Assembly (NCBI GenBank): GCA_036186865.1
Contig: AP025054.1
Location: 22,639,563 to 22,703,562, forward strand
Direction: 5' to 3'
DNA from: Eustoma russellianum
Lineage: Eukaryota; Streptophyta; Magnoliopsida; Gentianales; Gentianaceae
DNA: 64,000 nt
A program made the translations under genes and the position numbers. Below, piece by piece: positions 11,282-24,500 of this stretch. The notes beneath the pieces are model-generated. The model saw only the letters and a list, made by a program, of their open reading frames with translations. It searched no databases and had not been told where the DNA came from. Within the stretch, counting starts at the first letter, position 1. Each line of letters begins with the position of its first letter.

Positions 11282-14200
11282 TGGGCCAGAAGATCCCATT
11301 CCTCTAGACTCCAACAACACAGGCTTAGTGATAGAGCTGTGTGTACACCTTCCTCCTGATAAAGTTGTGCAGGTCCGACGTGTCTATGTGGATACCGATA
11401 GTACTGTAAATATAATGTTCTATCGGGTATATGAGCAGCTTGGTTTACCCGATTCCTTGATGAAACCAGTAACCTCGTCCTTGTATGGATTCACTGGAGC
11501 TGCAGTGCGGCCAGCAGGTCTGGTCATGCTCAACTGCAGTTTTGGCGAACCCCCCGCCTACCGATGCATTTAGATAGACTTTGTGGTTGTCAAGGACATA
11601 TCCCCATACAACGTCATATTGAGACACCCAGCTTTGGTGGCATTGGAGGCCATTGTGTCACCTCTGCATGTCAGCATGAAGTTTCCCACTCCAGGGGGAG
11701 TGGCAACTATACAAGGTGACACACAAGTGGCACAGAGTTGCTACGCTATTGCCACTAAGGGGAATGAATTAGTTTAGCAAGTCAGTCTTGATGAACTGAT
11801 ACCTTCAGATGAAGAACATTTGTAGTCGGATGATGCAGTACAAGAATTTGTCCTGAATCCGAGCAGACCTGAAAATTTCATAAAGATCGGGACCTGGATG
11901 CCGTCCGAACTGTTAGCTCAGCTGCAGGATTTGTTGAGAGAATTTGCGATTATTTTCGCATGGACCGCTGAAGACATGCCAGGGATTCCATCACACCTGG
12001 CTGAGCATAAACTAAACGTTGATCCTTTGGCGAAGCCAGTAAAGCAAAAGAAGCGACACTTCGCACCAGAAAAGAATAAAGTCATCGAAGAAGAAGTCAA
12101 AAAGTTGTTGGCTATAAAATTCATTGTTGAAGTGCTTTTTCCAATCTGGTTGGCTAACCCAGTAGTGGTCCCCAAGCAGGATGAGTCTTGGAGAATGTGT
12201 ATAGATTACACTGATCTCAACAAAGCATGTCCAAAAGATTGTTACCCACTTCCGAAAATCGATAGGTTAGTGGATTCAACACTTGGGCATGAAGTCTTTG
12301 ATTTCTTGGATGCCTTCAAAGGCTATCATCAGATCATCGTGGCATTAGAAGATCAAGAAAAGAATGCTTTCATAACTGATTCAGGTGCTTATTGTTATAT
12401 AACTATGCCATTTGGATTGAAGAACGCTGGGGCCACTTATCAACGTCTGGTCAATTCCTTGTTCAGTGAACAAATTGGTTGGATAATGGAAGTCTACATC
12501 AACGATATGTTAATCAAGAGTAGGACTCTTGATCAATATATCAAAAATTTAAGGGAAGTTTTCACTGTGCTGAGAGACTCACGCATAAGACTAAACCCAA
12601 AAAAGTGCACGTTTGGGGTTCGTACTGGAAAGTTCTTGGGATGCATGGTTTCCAAAGATGGGGTACAGGCAAACCCTGTTAAAATTGAAGCTATACAAAA
12701 CATGCATCCCCCTAGGAACGTAAAGGAAGTGCAGAGGTTAATGGGTCGAATCGCAGCCCTGAGCAGATTTCTATCCAAGTCAGCCGAAAGATCCCTTCCT
12801 TTCTTCCAGGTTTTGAAAAATAAAACAGCTTTCCAGTGGGACGACTAATGTCGAAAGGCCTTCGACTAGCTAAAATCCCATCTGGCTGAGGTGCCAATGC
12901 TTACTTCACCTTTGCCCGGAGAAGAGATATTTATACCTCTCAACATGCAAAGAAGCTGTTAGTGCAGTTCTGTTCAGGGAGCAAGATAATGTACAAAGGC
13001 CCATTTAGTTCGCAAGTAAAATTTTACATGGGCCTGAAGTGAGATAACCCAATGCTGAGAAGATAGTCTTAGCACTCGTAGTGGCAGCGAGGAAGTTCAT
13101 GCCTTACTTGCAAGCTCATCCTATTATAGTGGTCACTGACCAGCCCTTAAAGCAAATCTTATCAAGGCCAGACACATCTGGCCGAGCTGCAAAATGGGCT
13201 GTGGAGCTTGATAGTATGACATTTAGTACAAATCAAGAACTTCCATCAAAGCCCAAGCATTAGCAGATTTCTTAGCTGAAGGGATATCCGTGGAGGAAGA
13301 TATCAAGCCAGTGGCTGAATGGACATTATATGTGGATGGGTCCTCCTCCAAAGATGGTTGTGGAGAAGGACTCCTAATCATCAACCCCAACAAAGAATAA
13401 TTTGAATACGCCTTGCGATTTGACTTTGAATCAACTAACAACGAGGCAGAATACGAGGCCCTCATAGCAGGACTATGCCTTGCGAGAAAGTTGGGGGCAG
13501 AACGAATCATCTTCCAAAGTGATTCACAATTGATTGTTTCTCAGGTCAATGGGAATTATGAAGCCAAAGAGGAAAACATGAAAAGATATCTAGCTAAAGT
13601 GCTGCAGCTCGGACAGGCATTCGAGCACTTCAGTATTGAACATATCCCCAAATCTGCCAACAAGAGAGCTGACGCGTTATCTCGGCTAGCATCATCCACT
13701 TCAACAACTTTGGGAAAAAAGATAGTTGTGGAGCTGGTTAAGCATCGTGCTTATGATGCTAATGAAGTGCTGCAAGTGGACTATCACAACACCTGGATGG
13801 ATGAACTTGTTAATTTCTTACAGCATGGAGTTCAGCCCGAGGATAAGTGTGCAACTCGGCGCCTTCGTTTGAAGGCAGTAAGGTATGCCCTTTTCAATGA
13901 CCACCTTTATAAAAAATCATTTTCACAGCCTTGGTTGAAATGCGTGACTGAAGAGGAAGGAGATTACATCCTTCGAGAGATGCACCAAGGAATCTGTGAA
14001 ATCATTCTGGTGCCCGGTCGTTGGCAAGGAAATGTTATCTTACTGGATATTACTGGCCCACTCTGCAACGTGATGCAGAAGAATTGGTCAAAAAGTGTCC
14101 AGCATGCCAAGTCAATGCTCCAATGACACATTTGTCGAGCCAAGAGCTCACCTCTATTGCATGTCCCTGGCCATTTGTACAATGGGGGATAGATCTTGTT

Positions 14201-15024
14201 GGACCTCTACCCCAAGCCCAGGATCAGTCAAATTTTTTGTTGTTGCCATTGATTACTTCACCAAATGGGTGGAAGCAGAACCCTTAGCTACAATAACGGG
14301 GAATCAGATCAAGAAATTCTTGTGGAAGAACATCATATGTCGTTTTGGCCTTCCATAAGTTCTTATATCAAACAATGGAAAACAGTTCGCTGATGACCCT
14401 GTTAAGAGTTGGTGTGCCGAGCTCAAGATTGAACAACATTTTACTTCGGTAGCACACCCTCAAGCTAACGGACAAGTTGAATTGGCCAACAGAACAATCA
14501 AGGATGGACTGAGAAAACGTCTATTCTAAATTGGAGCAAGTTGGGTAGAGGAGCTCCCAAGCGTATTATGGGCATATCGAACTACTCCCTCTACCTCCAC
14601 TAAGGAAACACCGTTTTCCTTAGTGTATGGCACTGAGACAGTCATCTCAGCCGAAATTAGTTCCAGCTCCACCCGGACGGATTATTACTCTGCTGGAATC
14701 AATGGCCAGGAGTTACGGTTGAATTTGGATGAGCTGGAAGAGAAAAGGGAGCGGGCTCATGTCCACATGGCTCAATACAAGAATCTAATTGCACAATATT
14801 ACAATTCCCGAGTACGGACAAGATCCTATCAAGTGGGGGACTTGGTATTGCGCAACAATGAAGCAAGCCATGCAGCACCAACTGGAACTCTCAATCCTAA
14901 GTGGGAAGGACCTTACCGGATTAAGGAGGTGCGCTCAAATGGGGCGTATAAATTACAAACCTTGGAAGGCAAAACATTACCAAGGACTTGGCATTCTACT
15001 CATTTAAGGCTTCTACATCAATGA
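11282..15024 (+). pseudogene. Tat Pol: protease, RT, RNase H, second RNase H, integrase; broken
   Basis: Domains in order: protease near 11330-11780 with the active site changed to VDTDST (Gly to Asp expected difference); RT 11898-12848 (MCIDYTDLNKACPKDCYPLP, MPFGLKNAGATYQRL), where the catalytic YxDD reads YINDM, so one Asp is Asn; gypsy RNase H around 12850-13260 (VVTDQPLKQILSRPDTSGR); a second, plant-type RNase H at 13290-13720 (ESTNNEAEYEALIAGL, ADALSRLASS); integrase from about 13960 with zinc-finger remnant, GIDLVGPLPQA, VAIDYFTKWVEAEP, ISNNGKQF and HPQANGQVE; and an integrase C-terminal region 14623-15024 (RVRTRSYQVGDLVLR, KWEGPYRI). Frames change at about 12850, 13400, 14020 and 14220, and TAG/TAA stops are scattered. 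The dual RNase H order is the diagnostic Tat feature. Confidence 0.92.
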
Positions 15025-15317
15025 TGAATTTCACCTCAGCAGGTCTGAGTGGTTTTCCCAAAGAAGTCTTTCATGGTTTTTTTTTCTAGCAGTGCTAGAA
15101 AAATGTAAATTATTTATTACCAGTGGTACTGAAGATTGATTAAAACAATGTTCGTGACAAAGTGGACTTGTGGTTCATTCATTTTGCCTAAATGGATTAA
15201 GTAACAGGTTTTACTTTATCTAAAAATTATTATCATTGGCAAGTTAAAGCATGGCTGAGCTGCACTTCAGTCAAACGGGAAAATATTTTGGCGGAGCCAA
15301 GGGCCGAGACTAAATAT

Positions 15318-15860
15318 AAATGCTTGCATAACTATTGCAATAGAGCAAACAAAACATTGCAGTGCTGAAGAGAGATGTTCGCAAACTATGAAAATAGAGC
15401 AAGTTGAAGACAAATATTTGCATAACTATTGAATAGAGCAAACAAAACTTCGCAGTGCAGAAGAGACATGTTTGCAAACTATGAAAATAGAGCAAATGAA
15501 GATGGAACTTCGCTGTGCAGAAGATCAAATGCTTGCATAACTATTGAAGTAGAGCAAAAAAAACTTCGCAGTGCTGAAGAGAGATGTTTGCAAACTATGG
15601 AAATAGAGCAAGTTGAAGACAAATATTTGCAAACTATGGAAATAGAGCAAATGAAGATGGAACTTCGCAGTGCTGAAGACAAATACTTGCAATAACTATG
15701 GATATAGAGCAAATGAAAGTTTCTCAAGCCGAAGACAAACACTTGCAAACTATGGAAATAGAGCAAGTAAAACTTTGCAGTACTGAAGACAAATATTTGC
15801 ATTAACTATTGAAATAGAGCAAATGAAACTTCACATGCAGAAGAGAAAGACAGTTAAGGA
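15318..15860 (+). repeat. Diverged tandem repeats in the 3' region of the Tat element
   Basis: About ten units of roughly 40-65 bp built on ACTATGGAAATAGAGCAA, AGTGCTGAAGA and CAAATATTTGCA. In one plus frame (around 15545-15695) they read as a repetitive coiled-coil-like peptide with TMEIEQ and RSAED blocks. The array lies between the end of pol and the antisense gene. Tandem repeats in the 3' untranslated part of Tat elements are known. Confidence 0.85.
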
Positions 15861-15967
15861 AACTGAAATAAGCTGAAGAGCAAGAGTTGGAAAAAAGTGG
15901 ATTTTCATTGAACAAATCATCTGTTACAACTACAAAAAATTACAAGAAAAGGAAAAAAAATTCTAGA

Positions 15968-18665
15968 CTACTCCTCCTCCTCATCAGCTTCTCTGAGGTC
16001 AATTCCTTCCTTGAATTGCTCAAGGAGCTTATCGAAAATAGCTTCAGCCTCAGTGTTGTAGAGATCGGTAAGTTGAGGATGCTCCTTATCCAGGTCTGGA
16101 TAGACTTCTTGGCTGGCGTCAAGTGCATAAGTCTGCCCCATTGCCAAAACAGCCCTTGCATCTTCATCAGATTTTCTTCAAAGTACTGAGACTTCCTGAA
16201 CTCAGCAACTGCAGATTTCTTGATCTCTTCAGCTTGAGACTCAAACTGAGAAGTGAGCTCAGCTTTGCTTTTCTTTTCTGCTTCAAGCTGCTGAGCCAGT
16301 TCATCTTTGATCTTCTGGTCTGCTTCAGATTGGCTCTTCAGCTGGGACAGTTCTTAGTCCACTTCATGGAATCCCTTCTGGAAGGACTCCAACTTAGCCT
16401 GGGTTTTGGTAGATGCCAGCTCTAAGTTGGACATCACTCCCTTTAGCTCGTCCACTTGTGAATTAGCCACCGCCAGCCGAGTGTCGGACTCCTCCTTTCC
16501 TTCTCTCAGTTGGGAGTTTTCAGACCTTAGGGAGTCCAACTCTGATTTCGTTGAGTCCATTTCTGACCTCAACGTCTTCAGCTCAGCATCCATCTCATCC
16601 AGCCTGGAATCATCAGGTCTTGCCATCTCAGCTAACTCATCATTGGCCCTTTTCAGTTCAGCATTGGCCACAGAGAGCTTCACCACCAGGCTGTGCATTT
16701 CCTTAGCTCTTCTCAGCATGTCACACTCCTGGGCACGATACTGCAATAACCAACACGGTCAGATATCATTTCAACAATCTAAGTAAAAGGATTGTAGGGT
16801 TCGAAAGAAACTCACCAATGACATGTTGCTGAAATACGTGTCAAAGGCAGACTCCTAGTCCTGGCATGCAAACTGGGCCTCATCCACAGGAAGCACGGGC
16901 AGATCAGCTAACTTTCTTGCCACGCCTGGATGAGCCGCAGTATCAGCAACTCCGTACACCAGGTTTCTCCATTCACGGCGATATTGATGGGAGGGTTCCC
17001 CCTCAGATGGAGCTTTCCCAAGAGGATGTCGGGGGGAAGCCTCTCCTGAAGTAACCACAACCCCTCCAGTAAGGGCATCTTTTGGGTCCCTGATGATTGA
17101 CCCCCTGGAGGAGAAACTGAGGCCGCCGAGGCTTGAATGGACACTGGTATAGCAGAAACTGGATCAGGAACTAGTGCAGCCAGGACTGGATCAAAAATGG
17201 GTTCCTCAGGAGCTTGAACATCACTGGTTGACGCAGCTGGTGGAGTCACCTTGGCTTGAGGAGCCTTGATGATGACCTTTAGAGGAGGGGCAGTCTTCTT
17301 ACACTTGCCCCAGCCTTTGCCACGGATTTGGGAGGCAAGGCTGGGGCCCCAGAATTTTTCTTCTTCAGGGACTGAGCTATAGCCTGAAGAGACTTCTTGG
17401 CTGAAGCAGAAGTGCCAACAGAAGTTTTGGCTGCAATAAAAACTCAAGTTAAAAGTGCTGAAATCAAATAATAACGATATCAACAACAAGATGGTTCGTC
17501 TTTACCTTGTCTAAAGGAAGGAACGACTGGAGGAGCAGGCAGGGCCCGCACCTCGGTAGAAGCCTTGGAAGGAGGCTGAGCAGAAGAAGAAGGTTTTTCA
17601 TCCTCTCTCTTCCTCTTCTTGGGAACCAGTTTCTTCAGTTTTCCAAGGCTTTCAGACACCATGGTTCCTGCAAAACAGAAGAACACATTAATCAAAATGT
17701 ATGCACAACCTCAAGAAGAGTCAATAAATGCCTAAAGCATGTAAACATACCCAAGATTAAGGCTAAAGCAGAAGAACCAAAAGTTTCATATTGATGGGAG
17801 GGCCACATGTGGTACAGGTCGGCCGCTTACAACCGACCTGTCCACCATCTTCCAGTCTATAGTCTAAGGAAGATGCAGTAACCTTGAGGCTTCATCGCAG
17901 AATCTTTCGCTTGGCCTCTTGTTATCTGCAGGGCCAGATTTCCATAGGGTTCTCCCGGGTAACCCTATGGCCTTGACAAAGAAAAATCTGCCCTTCCAGT
18001 TCTTGACAGAAGAGGGGATGTTTATAGCGTGGTTAATAGCTTTATTAGGATGTCTCCTACTAAAGTAATACCAGCTTTCTTTGTGCTTACACACAAACAT
18101 CCCCCTAAAGACATTTAAATCAAACTCAGCCTCAGCTGCTCTCAGGTAGAGCAGATAGCTGGCGATGAATTTTAGACCATTGGGCATAATTTATGGTAAT
18201 CTAAGGTAGTAAAAGTCAAGAATTTGAAGAAGAGGGCCAAGGACAGAAAGGTCAAACTCTGACCTGAAGTATTCCTCATAAACTGCCTCATACCCAACGG
18301 GTGGATCATAGGCAGTTTGATGAGGGAGAGGCAAAAGTGGGGGAGAAAATTTCTTTATCAATGCTAAACTCACTGCAGAAGAGAGAGATATCAGCAACCT
18401 TTAAAGTGCAGAGTGAACCCTGCACTATCGGAGAAGGAGAACCCCTGTCAAGAGACGGCAGGGGTACTAGGGCAGAAGATGTGGCAGCAACCGAAGAAGG
18501 TCCATTAGCAAGGCGTAACCTTCTTAAAAGACATTTGTCCTCATCAGAATCAGATTTCTCGTGAAGGGATTGAACCTCACGGTCACCCTCCAGATCATCT
18601 GGGTAAGAATGAGTAGATATATTTTGGGAATCCGAAGAAAGAGGAGTTGAAATAATGAAAGCCAT
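15968..18665 (-). pseudogene. Antisense multi-exon gene of the Tat element (gypsy-type PF04195-like domain plus coiled coil)
   Basis: Reads opposite to gag-pol. The first exon starts at the ATG at 18665 (MAFIISTPLSSDSQ) and leads, after a frameshift near 18350, into a block with VGYEAVYEEYFRSEFDL. An in-frame TAA near 18191 is followed by GLKFIASYLLYLRAAEAEFD, WYYFSRRHPNK and IPSSVKNWKGRFFFVKA (18187-17864). This is the conserved pattern of the plant 'putative gypsy type transposon' domain. Downstream exons are suggested by good splice signals on the minus strand: acceptor TTTTGCAG near 17668, donor AAGGTAAAG near 17508, acceptor TTTATTGCAG near 17431, donor GGTGAGTTT near 16815, acceptor GTTATTGCAG near 16741. 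The exon from about 16740 to 15968 encodes a long coiled coil (ELKTLRSEMDSTKSELDSLR) and an acidic end (EADEEEE), with an in-frame stop near 16355 and a frameshift near 16155. Extra antisense ORFs are known in Tat elements; the function is unknown. Confidence 0.8.
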
Positions 18666-19100
18666 GAGTAAGTTGAAGAAATGCTAACAGAAGAGTGAAG
18701 GGTTGAGCTAAAAGGAAGAGCACCGGAGTAGGATGAAGAAAGGCTTCGGAGACGGAGAAGATGAACAGAAATGCAGAATAGGCAGGTGTACAGAATAGAA
18801 GAAGAAGAAAAGAAAGGGTTAAGGTAATTGTCCCTATTTATAAGTGAGAAAAAACGAAAGGTCACAACTTTTCGTTTAAAATTCGAAGAGGCAGTGGTTA
18901 AAGCTTTTTCCCCCCTTGGGAGCTGAAACCGCCGAAAAGATAATGATGAGGTGTTGGAATTAACGCTTACAGTAAAAGCGGGAGTTACGACGCAAATAAA
19001 AGGATAACTGCTCAGTTAAAGAAGACACGTCACAGGCTTATTAGAACAAGATTTGTCCGCCTTCGCAGTTCAGCTCAGCCACACAAAATCTGGAGGCAAA

Positions 19101-20003
19101 TGATAAACCATAATTAAATCGTCTGTTAGTCAACAACAGTCAACGGTGCAACTTCTGCAGTTCAGCACACAAGAATTACTATTCAGCAGCTCAGCACTCA
19201 AATATTGCTGTTCAGCAGTTCAGTGCCAAAGCATCACTGTTTAGCCTTGGTTGCACTTCAGCGGGGCTGCATAATACTCATTATATTACCGACGAATATG
19301 CCAAGTTTTGCACCTCGGCACCAACTTCAGTTTATGTACAAGTGTCGCACTTCAGACCACTTCAGCTGGATCCAACTCTGCACTTCGGCAAGGCCTAATC
19401 ATGCACTTTGGCAAAGCTTGATTTGGCACTTCGGAGAAGGAACCAAGCACGACATTACCTCGTGGGACCATCAGGCAGGAGTGCAATTCAAATATGGTGA
19501 CTACAGCTGGCTATACAGCATGTACACGCCAAGGTCATTCCACCAGACCTATTAGTCACATCAGCCAGTCTACTGGTCACATCAGCAGACCTACGGTGTC
19601 CTAGGCTTTCTGCCCCAAGCAAACATCTCATCCGCCAGCAGAGGCCAAATGCGGAAAAAGGTTAATAAAAGCAAGCCAATACAGACGAGGGGAGGGATCC
19701 GAAATCTAAACATTGACATCCTAAAGCAAATTCATACACATTGTTCTTCAGCTCATACTGTGAGAAACACTTAACTCACCATTTAAATTATATTCTCAGT
19801 GAGAAATGGCTCAAACCGACTTGAGCGTCGGAGGGTTATTCCCGGGGCCAACCCCCCCGGAACCTCAGACTTGTGCTTCATTGTGCATGATATTATGGAA
19901 GCTATTCCAGCTACAACCTTCAATCCAGTTAACAACTCTTCAAGTTAACTGACGACGTTAATTTGAGGTCATCTTGACCTCTGGTGAAGATCTGGCTTCA
20001 TCA
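19101..20003 (+). repeat. 3' LTR of the Tat element (903 bp)
   Basis: Same ends and length as 8641-9542. It is preceded by a short purine-rich stretch (CTGGAGGCAAA) that could be the polypurine tract. Confidence 0.95.
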
Positions 20004-20235
20004 GTGCATAAATATGTATTCTTTTTTCTTCGTTTGAGTTTTATCTACAAGAGTAGTTTTCTCGGCAAGGTTTTGAGGAGGTATATCGTATGCATCTTGC
20101 TGTCAATCCCCTTATATGTGATGTAACCACGGTATTCCTTCGCCACAAGTGAGGGTAAACTATTAATAAAACAAGCGGACGGTACCACCCGTCTTTAAAT
20201 ATATATGTGTGTGTATATATATATATGTATATACT

Positions 20236-20386
20236 GATTTGTGACCTTGAGGTCATAGATTCGACCCGTGGAAACAATCTTTTACACAAAGTGTATGGTA
20301 AGACTGCCTACATCAAATCGTGAAGCGATATGGCCTTTTTTCGGACCTATACAAACACGGGAGCTTAATGTAAAACAACCGTTTTT
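20236..20386 (+). mobile_element. Au-like SINE, 5' truncated
   Basis: The order GACCTTGAGGTCATAGATTC, CCGTGGAAACAATCTTTT, GTATGGTAAGACTGCCTACA, CGGACC and GGGAGCTTAATG, ending in a T run, follows the known plant Au SINE consensus from its pol III B box to its 3' end. The B box is degenerate (GATTCGACC). The A-box half is missing or lost in the TA/TG microsatellite just upstream (about 20200-20235). No target duplication could be identified. Confidence 0.78.
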
Positions 20387-21571
20387 ATGTGTGTAAACAT
20401 ATATACATATACATCAACACACATATTATCTTCTTTTTTTTTACTTTATTATTGCTACGCATGGCATGGTCGGCACCGATACTACTACTAGCAATATCCA
20501 CGTGAATATTGATTGCACAAATAGTAACCTGGAAAATTCCACTTTTCGGGTCAAAATATTGAGCCATCAATGGATTGTCAGCTTACTAGTCTTTTTTCCC
20601 CCTGTTTATTTCAACCTTAGCTTTCGGGTCAAAGTATTTAACCTTCAACGGAATCTTTAATCTCTCTTATTTTCACATCGACCTAAAAAGTCAAGGTTAT
20701 TCTCCCATAGACCCAAATAGTCAAGGTCATTGGCTCCTAAAAGACACTTATTTTCTTGGGAAAATTTTTGTTTAGAATCGCTAAATTTTTAAAATTTTTA
20801 GAAAGCCACTTAATTCAAAGATTATTACAAAGATAATAAGAAAGTTGACAAATAAAAAAAAGATTTAACCCTTAAGAATAATTTAAAAACTTCATATTTA
20901 TATGTCATTATTTATTTGTTATAATTACACTTGTTGTTGTCTTTTTACCTCCTTCATTTTCCCACCTCTCTGGATACCACAATGACTCTCACCGTTGAAA
21001 ACCACCATTGAAAACATCACTCACAGTAGTGTTTCTATAGTTGTTGATACCAAGTGTGTGTCTATATACATACACATGTGTATGCTCTTGGCCTCTTGCT
21101 GTAGTGGATACACAAAGTAATGATAATATTCTTCTTGTTTAAAATTGGAAACCATTTTTATTGCTTTTGTTGAGAGTAATGAATATCAGTGGTCATCAAA
21201 CAATTTTCTGGGAACATTTTGTCAAGTAAATTTTCTTTTATAACATTTTGGCTATTGTTGTATTAAATACGTAATATTATGGTCAAATGTTATTAATTTT
21301 TAAGTAGCGATTTTAAATATTAAGCTTTTAAATTACTTTAAAGGTATAAATCTAAAGTTCCTATGACTTTTACAATAATTATTAAATTAAATGACACGCT
21401 TCTAAAATTTGAAAATTTTAGTGGCCCTTCACTGAAATTTTTTCTTCTTTTATTTTATTTTAGTCCGAAAATGTTGTTAGGCTTTGAATCTTTAAACGGT
21501 AAATAACCTTTAATCCCCCTGGTGATTGAGGTAATCGCCGATATACCTTTTAACCTTTACAAATACACCTT
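20387..21571. other. AT-rich spacer, no gene seen
   Basis: Low-complexity, AT-rich sequence with no long frame or clear repeat. A short duplicated phrase (TCGGGTCAAA...TATT near 20548 and 20627; AAGTCAAGGT near 20690 and 20720) is all I can point to. Confidence 0.5.
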
Positions 21572-21580
21572 ATCCCATGT

Positions 21581-24500
21581 TTTTTTTTTTTTGGAAGGAA
21601 GGGTCTTTTATTGAAATCCAAATTGAGTGTAATTTACATCAACGTTTCCATCTCCTTATCATATATATACAGCATCTATCTACCACTACATGAGTTAATG
21701 AACTGTTTCATTCGTGCGTTGTGATATACTTGTCTTCGGATGCAATGTGGGAGCGGTCGTCGATCCACACTTCCATGAGTTAGCTGATTCCGCCAATACC
21801 ATATCGTATATATTGTTTTCCGAAAATATAGCTCCATTCAACATCGAGGTCATCTCCCTGCATTGTGCTCTTCAAGTTGGTCGTTAACCATCTACAGGCT
21901 TCTTTAGTATTATAGAAAGAGGAAATACGATTTGGTGTGAGTAGTGCATTCCACACCCCTTTTGCCCATTTGCAGTCATGTAATGCATGCATTATGTCCT
22001 CCCAGTTCCGTCCGCAAATATCACATTGGTCATTTTCAGACAAAAGCCGACTTTGGAGAAAAGCCTTCATGGGGAGACCTTGTTGATACACATGCCAAAG
22101 AAACATATTGAGTCGTGATGGACCTCTCATGGACCAAATACTTTGCCATGAATTAGATGATGTCGGTGCATTTGGAGACACTTCCAAGTTGTACGCGCTT
22201 TGCACCGTAAAAATCCCAGATGTGTTACCCTTCCATTTAACATCAACATCACCAGCCTGCTGGGATGTATTCGAAGGATCAAATCCCAGCTTCAAAAGTG
22301 GTATTACTGCCCGGATCTTCGCCAAATAGGAGACATGTTGGCTGGGGCGCGGTCATTCAACAAAGACCCATATTTGTACGTTAGAATCTGCACCCAGAGT
22401 TGGTCTGGTTTTGTGAGGATTTTTCATCCCAGTTTGGCAAGCATTGCTAGGTTCATCTCTTTCAACCGTTTAATGCCTAGTCCTCCATCTGCTTTCAGTT
22501 TGCAAATTACATTCCATGAACACCAATGCAGCGTCCGTGTGTCCTTGTTTTCGCCACAAAGAAATTGGCGCGATACCTTCTCTATTGAAGTAAGTAGGCT
22601 AGCCGGCAGCTTCATAGTTTGCATAATGTAAATGGGCATTAGAGAGATGGTACTTTGAACAAGAATATACCTTGAAGCAAGCGATAAATTCTCTGCCTTC
22701 CACGGATTCATTTTCCGCCAGACTTTATCCAAGATATACGCATATGTATGCTTATTTACGCGGTCATGCAGCAACAGTTGACCAAGGTAACTACCAAGGC
22801 AACTGTGAACTTTGATGCCCATTCTATTAAGCACTATTGAGTTGAAATGTCCAGTGATGTTGCGAGAAACCATAACGGATGATTTCCTTATGCTTATACT
22901 TTGCCCAGAACATCGGCGAAATTCCCTGAGAACCCTCTCCATGGTAGCACATTGGCGCTCCAATGCTTCTCTGAACAATAGTAGATCATCCGCGAAGAAA
23001 AGGTGAGATATTCAAGGGCCCCTTCGAGATGTTTTAATTGGTATCCACTGTTGTGTTTCAACCGCCTCTATGATTTTATTATTTAGCACTTCCATGCATA
23101 CAAGAACAAGTAAAGTGCTAGGGGGTCACCTTGGCGTATTCCGCATTGGGGTCGGAAAGATTCTAGACACTCACCATTCCATATTATTGACAGAGAGGCA
23201 GAGGTAATCGTGTACATTATGACATCAACCATTTCATCGCCAAAGCCTACAGCATATATGATTTTCCTTAGGAACAGCAAATGAAATTTATCGTATGCCT
23301 TCTCCAAATCTATCTTAACTGCCATGTACCCTGAACGCCCTTTCTTCATGCGCATTGTATGCATTATTTCCTGGGCGATGATTATGTTATCTGCAGCCTG
23401 ACGCCCAGGGATAAACGTGCGCTACATCGGAGATATTAACTTATCAATTACACCTTTAAGCCGATTAGCAATGACCTTCGGTATCAACTTGACTATGACA
23501 TTAATAAGTGCGATAGGTCGAAAATGAGAGGCCTCTTCAGGGGGAGACTGTTTCGGTATCAAAGTAATTAGTGTAGCGTCCATGCTTGCTGGAAAGCATC
23601 TATCCCGAAATGCGCCAATCACAAAAGAAGTCACTGCATCTCCTACTATCGCCTAGTTCTGTTGAAGGAAACTGGTGGTAAAGGTCCAGGTGTTTTATGT
23701 GCACCCATTTGAAATAAATGTTGTTTCCACTTCGATATGTGAGACAGGTCTGTTTAGCCACTGTTTGTCTGCATCAAATAATTCTGGCAGTTGAATGTTA
23801 GATTGAGGAACATGATCATGGGTAGAAGAGAATAGTGCTCGGTAATGATTTATCACAATTTGTTTGATTTCATTTGCATCCATTGTCTAGTTTCCATGTA
23901 TGTCGCGTAAGGCAGTTACCTTTAATGCTCGTTGTCGGATCCTCATAAGGGTATGGAAATAGCGTGAGTTGCGTTCCCCTTCAGCTAGCCAATGTAGGCG
24001 GTTTTTCTGTCGCCAATAGGCTTCCTCTTGAAGTAAAATGTCATCATATTCCATTTTTAACTCGGCGTCCAGTTGTGAAAGGAAGGATGAACGTTTACCA
24101 TTTTGAGCTCGTTGTATGCCTTCCAGTCGTGCCATACATCTTCTCCTACGCTGCCTAAGGTTGCCAAAAACATTCAAACGCTAGTCCTCCATACGCTCCG
24201 TAAATTCATGTAAAGTGCGGTTTAGATCACTAGGGTGTGCGCACCATGCGTTCGCTATAAAGTGAGGGACGGATTTATGCAGGAGCCAACACTCTTGAAA
24301 TTTGAATCTTGTCTGAGGTTGTGGGCTGCTTGTGTTTGTCATGACCGTTAATAGTAATGGATGGTGATCAGAATGCATCTGAGGTAGGTGATATAATGTA
24401 GATAAGGGGAACTGCAGATGCCAATTAGAGGTTGCCCATGCTTGATCAAGGCGTTGTTCAATAAGAGATCGTCCAATTTTACCATTACTCCAAGTGAAAC

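Larger units (their letters stand above)
8641..20003 (+). mobile_element. Ty3/gypsy retrotransposon of the Tat lineage, decayed, 11.4 kb
   Basis: LTRs of about 900 bp (TGATAAACC...GCTTCATCA) bound an internal region with primer site, gag, pol with two RNase H domains, a tandem-repeat zone and an antisense gene. The second, plant-type RNase H between RT/RNase H and integrase marks the Tat lineage. Integrase follows RNase H, the gypsy order. I found no clean 5-bp target duplication: the flanks are GCAAA and GTGCA. Many stops and frameshifts and a mutated RT active site show it is inactive. Confidence 0.93.

Noticed and set aside
8636..20008. A 5-bp target duplication for the Tat element
   Set aside because: GCAAA and GTGCA do not match. 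Shifting the left boundary by two bases gives GGGCA and GTGCA, but then the LTR would not start with TG.
20236..20386. A tRNA gene suggested by the GATTCGACC box
   Set aside because: No acceptor stem or A box; the downstream sequence follows the Au SINE pattern.
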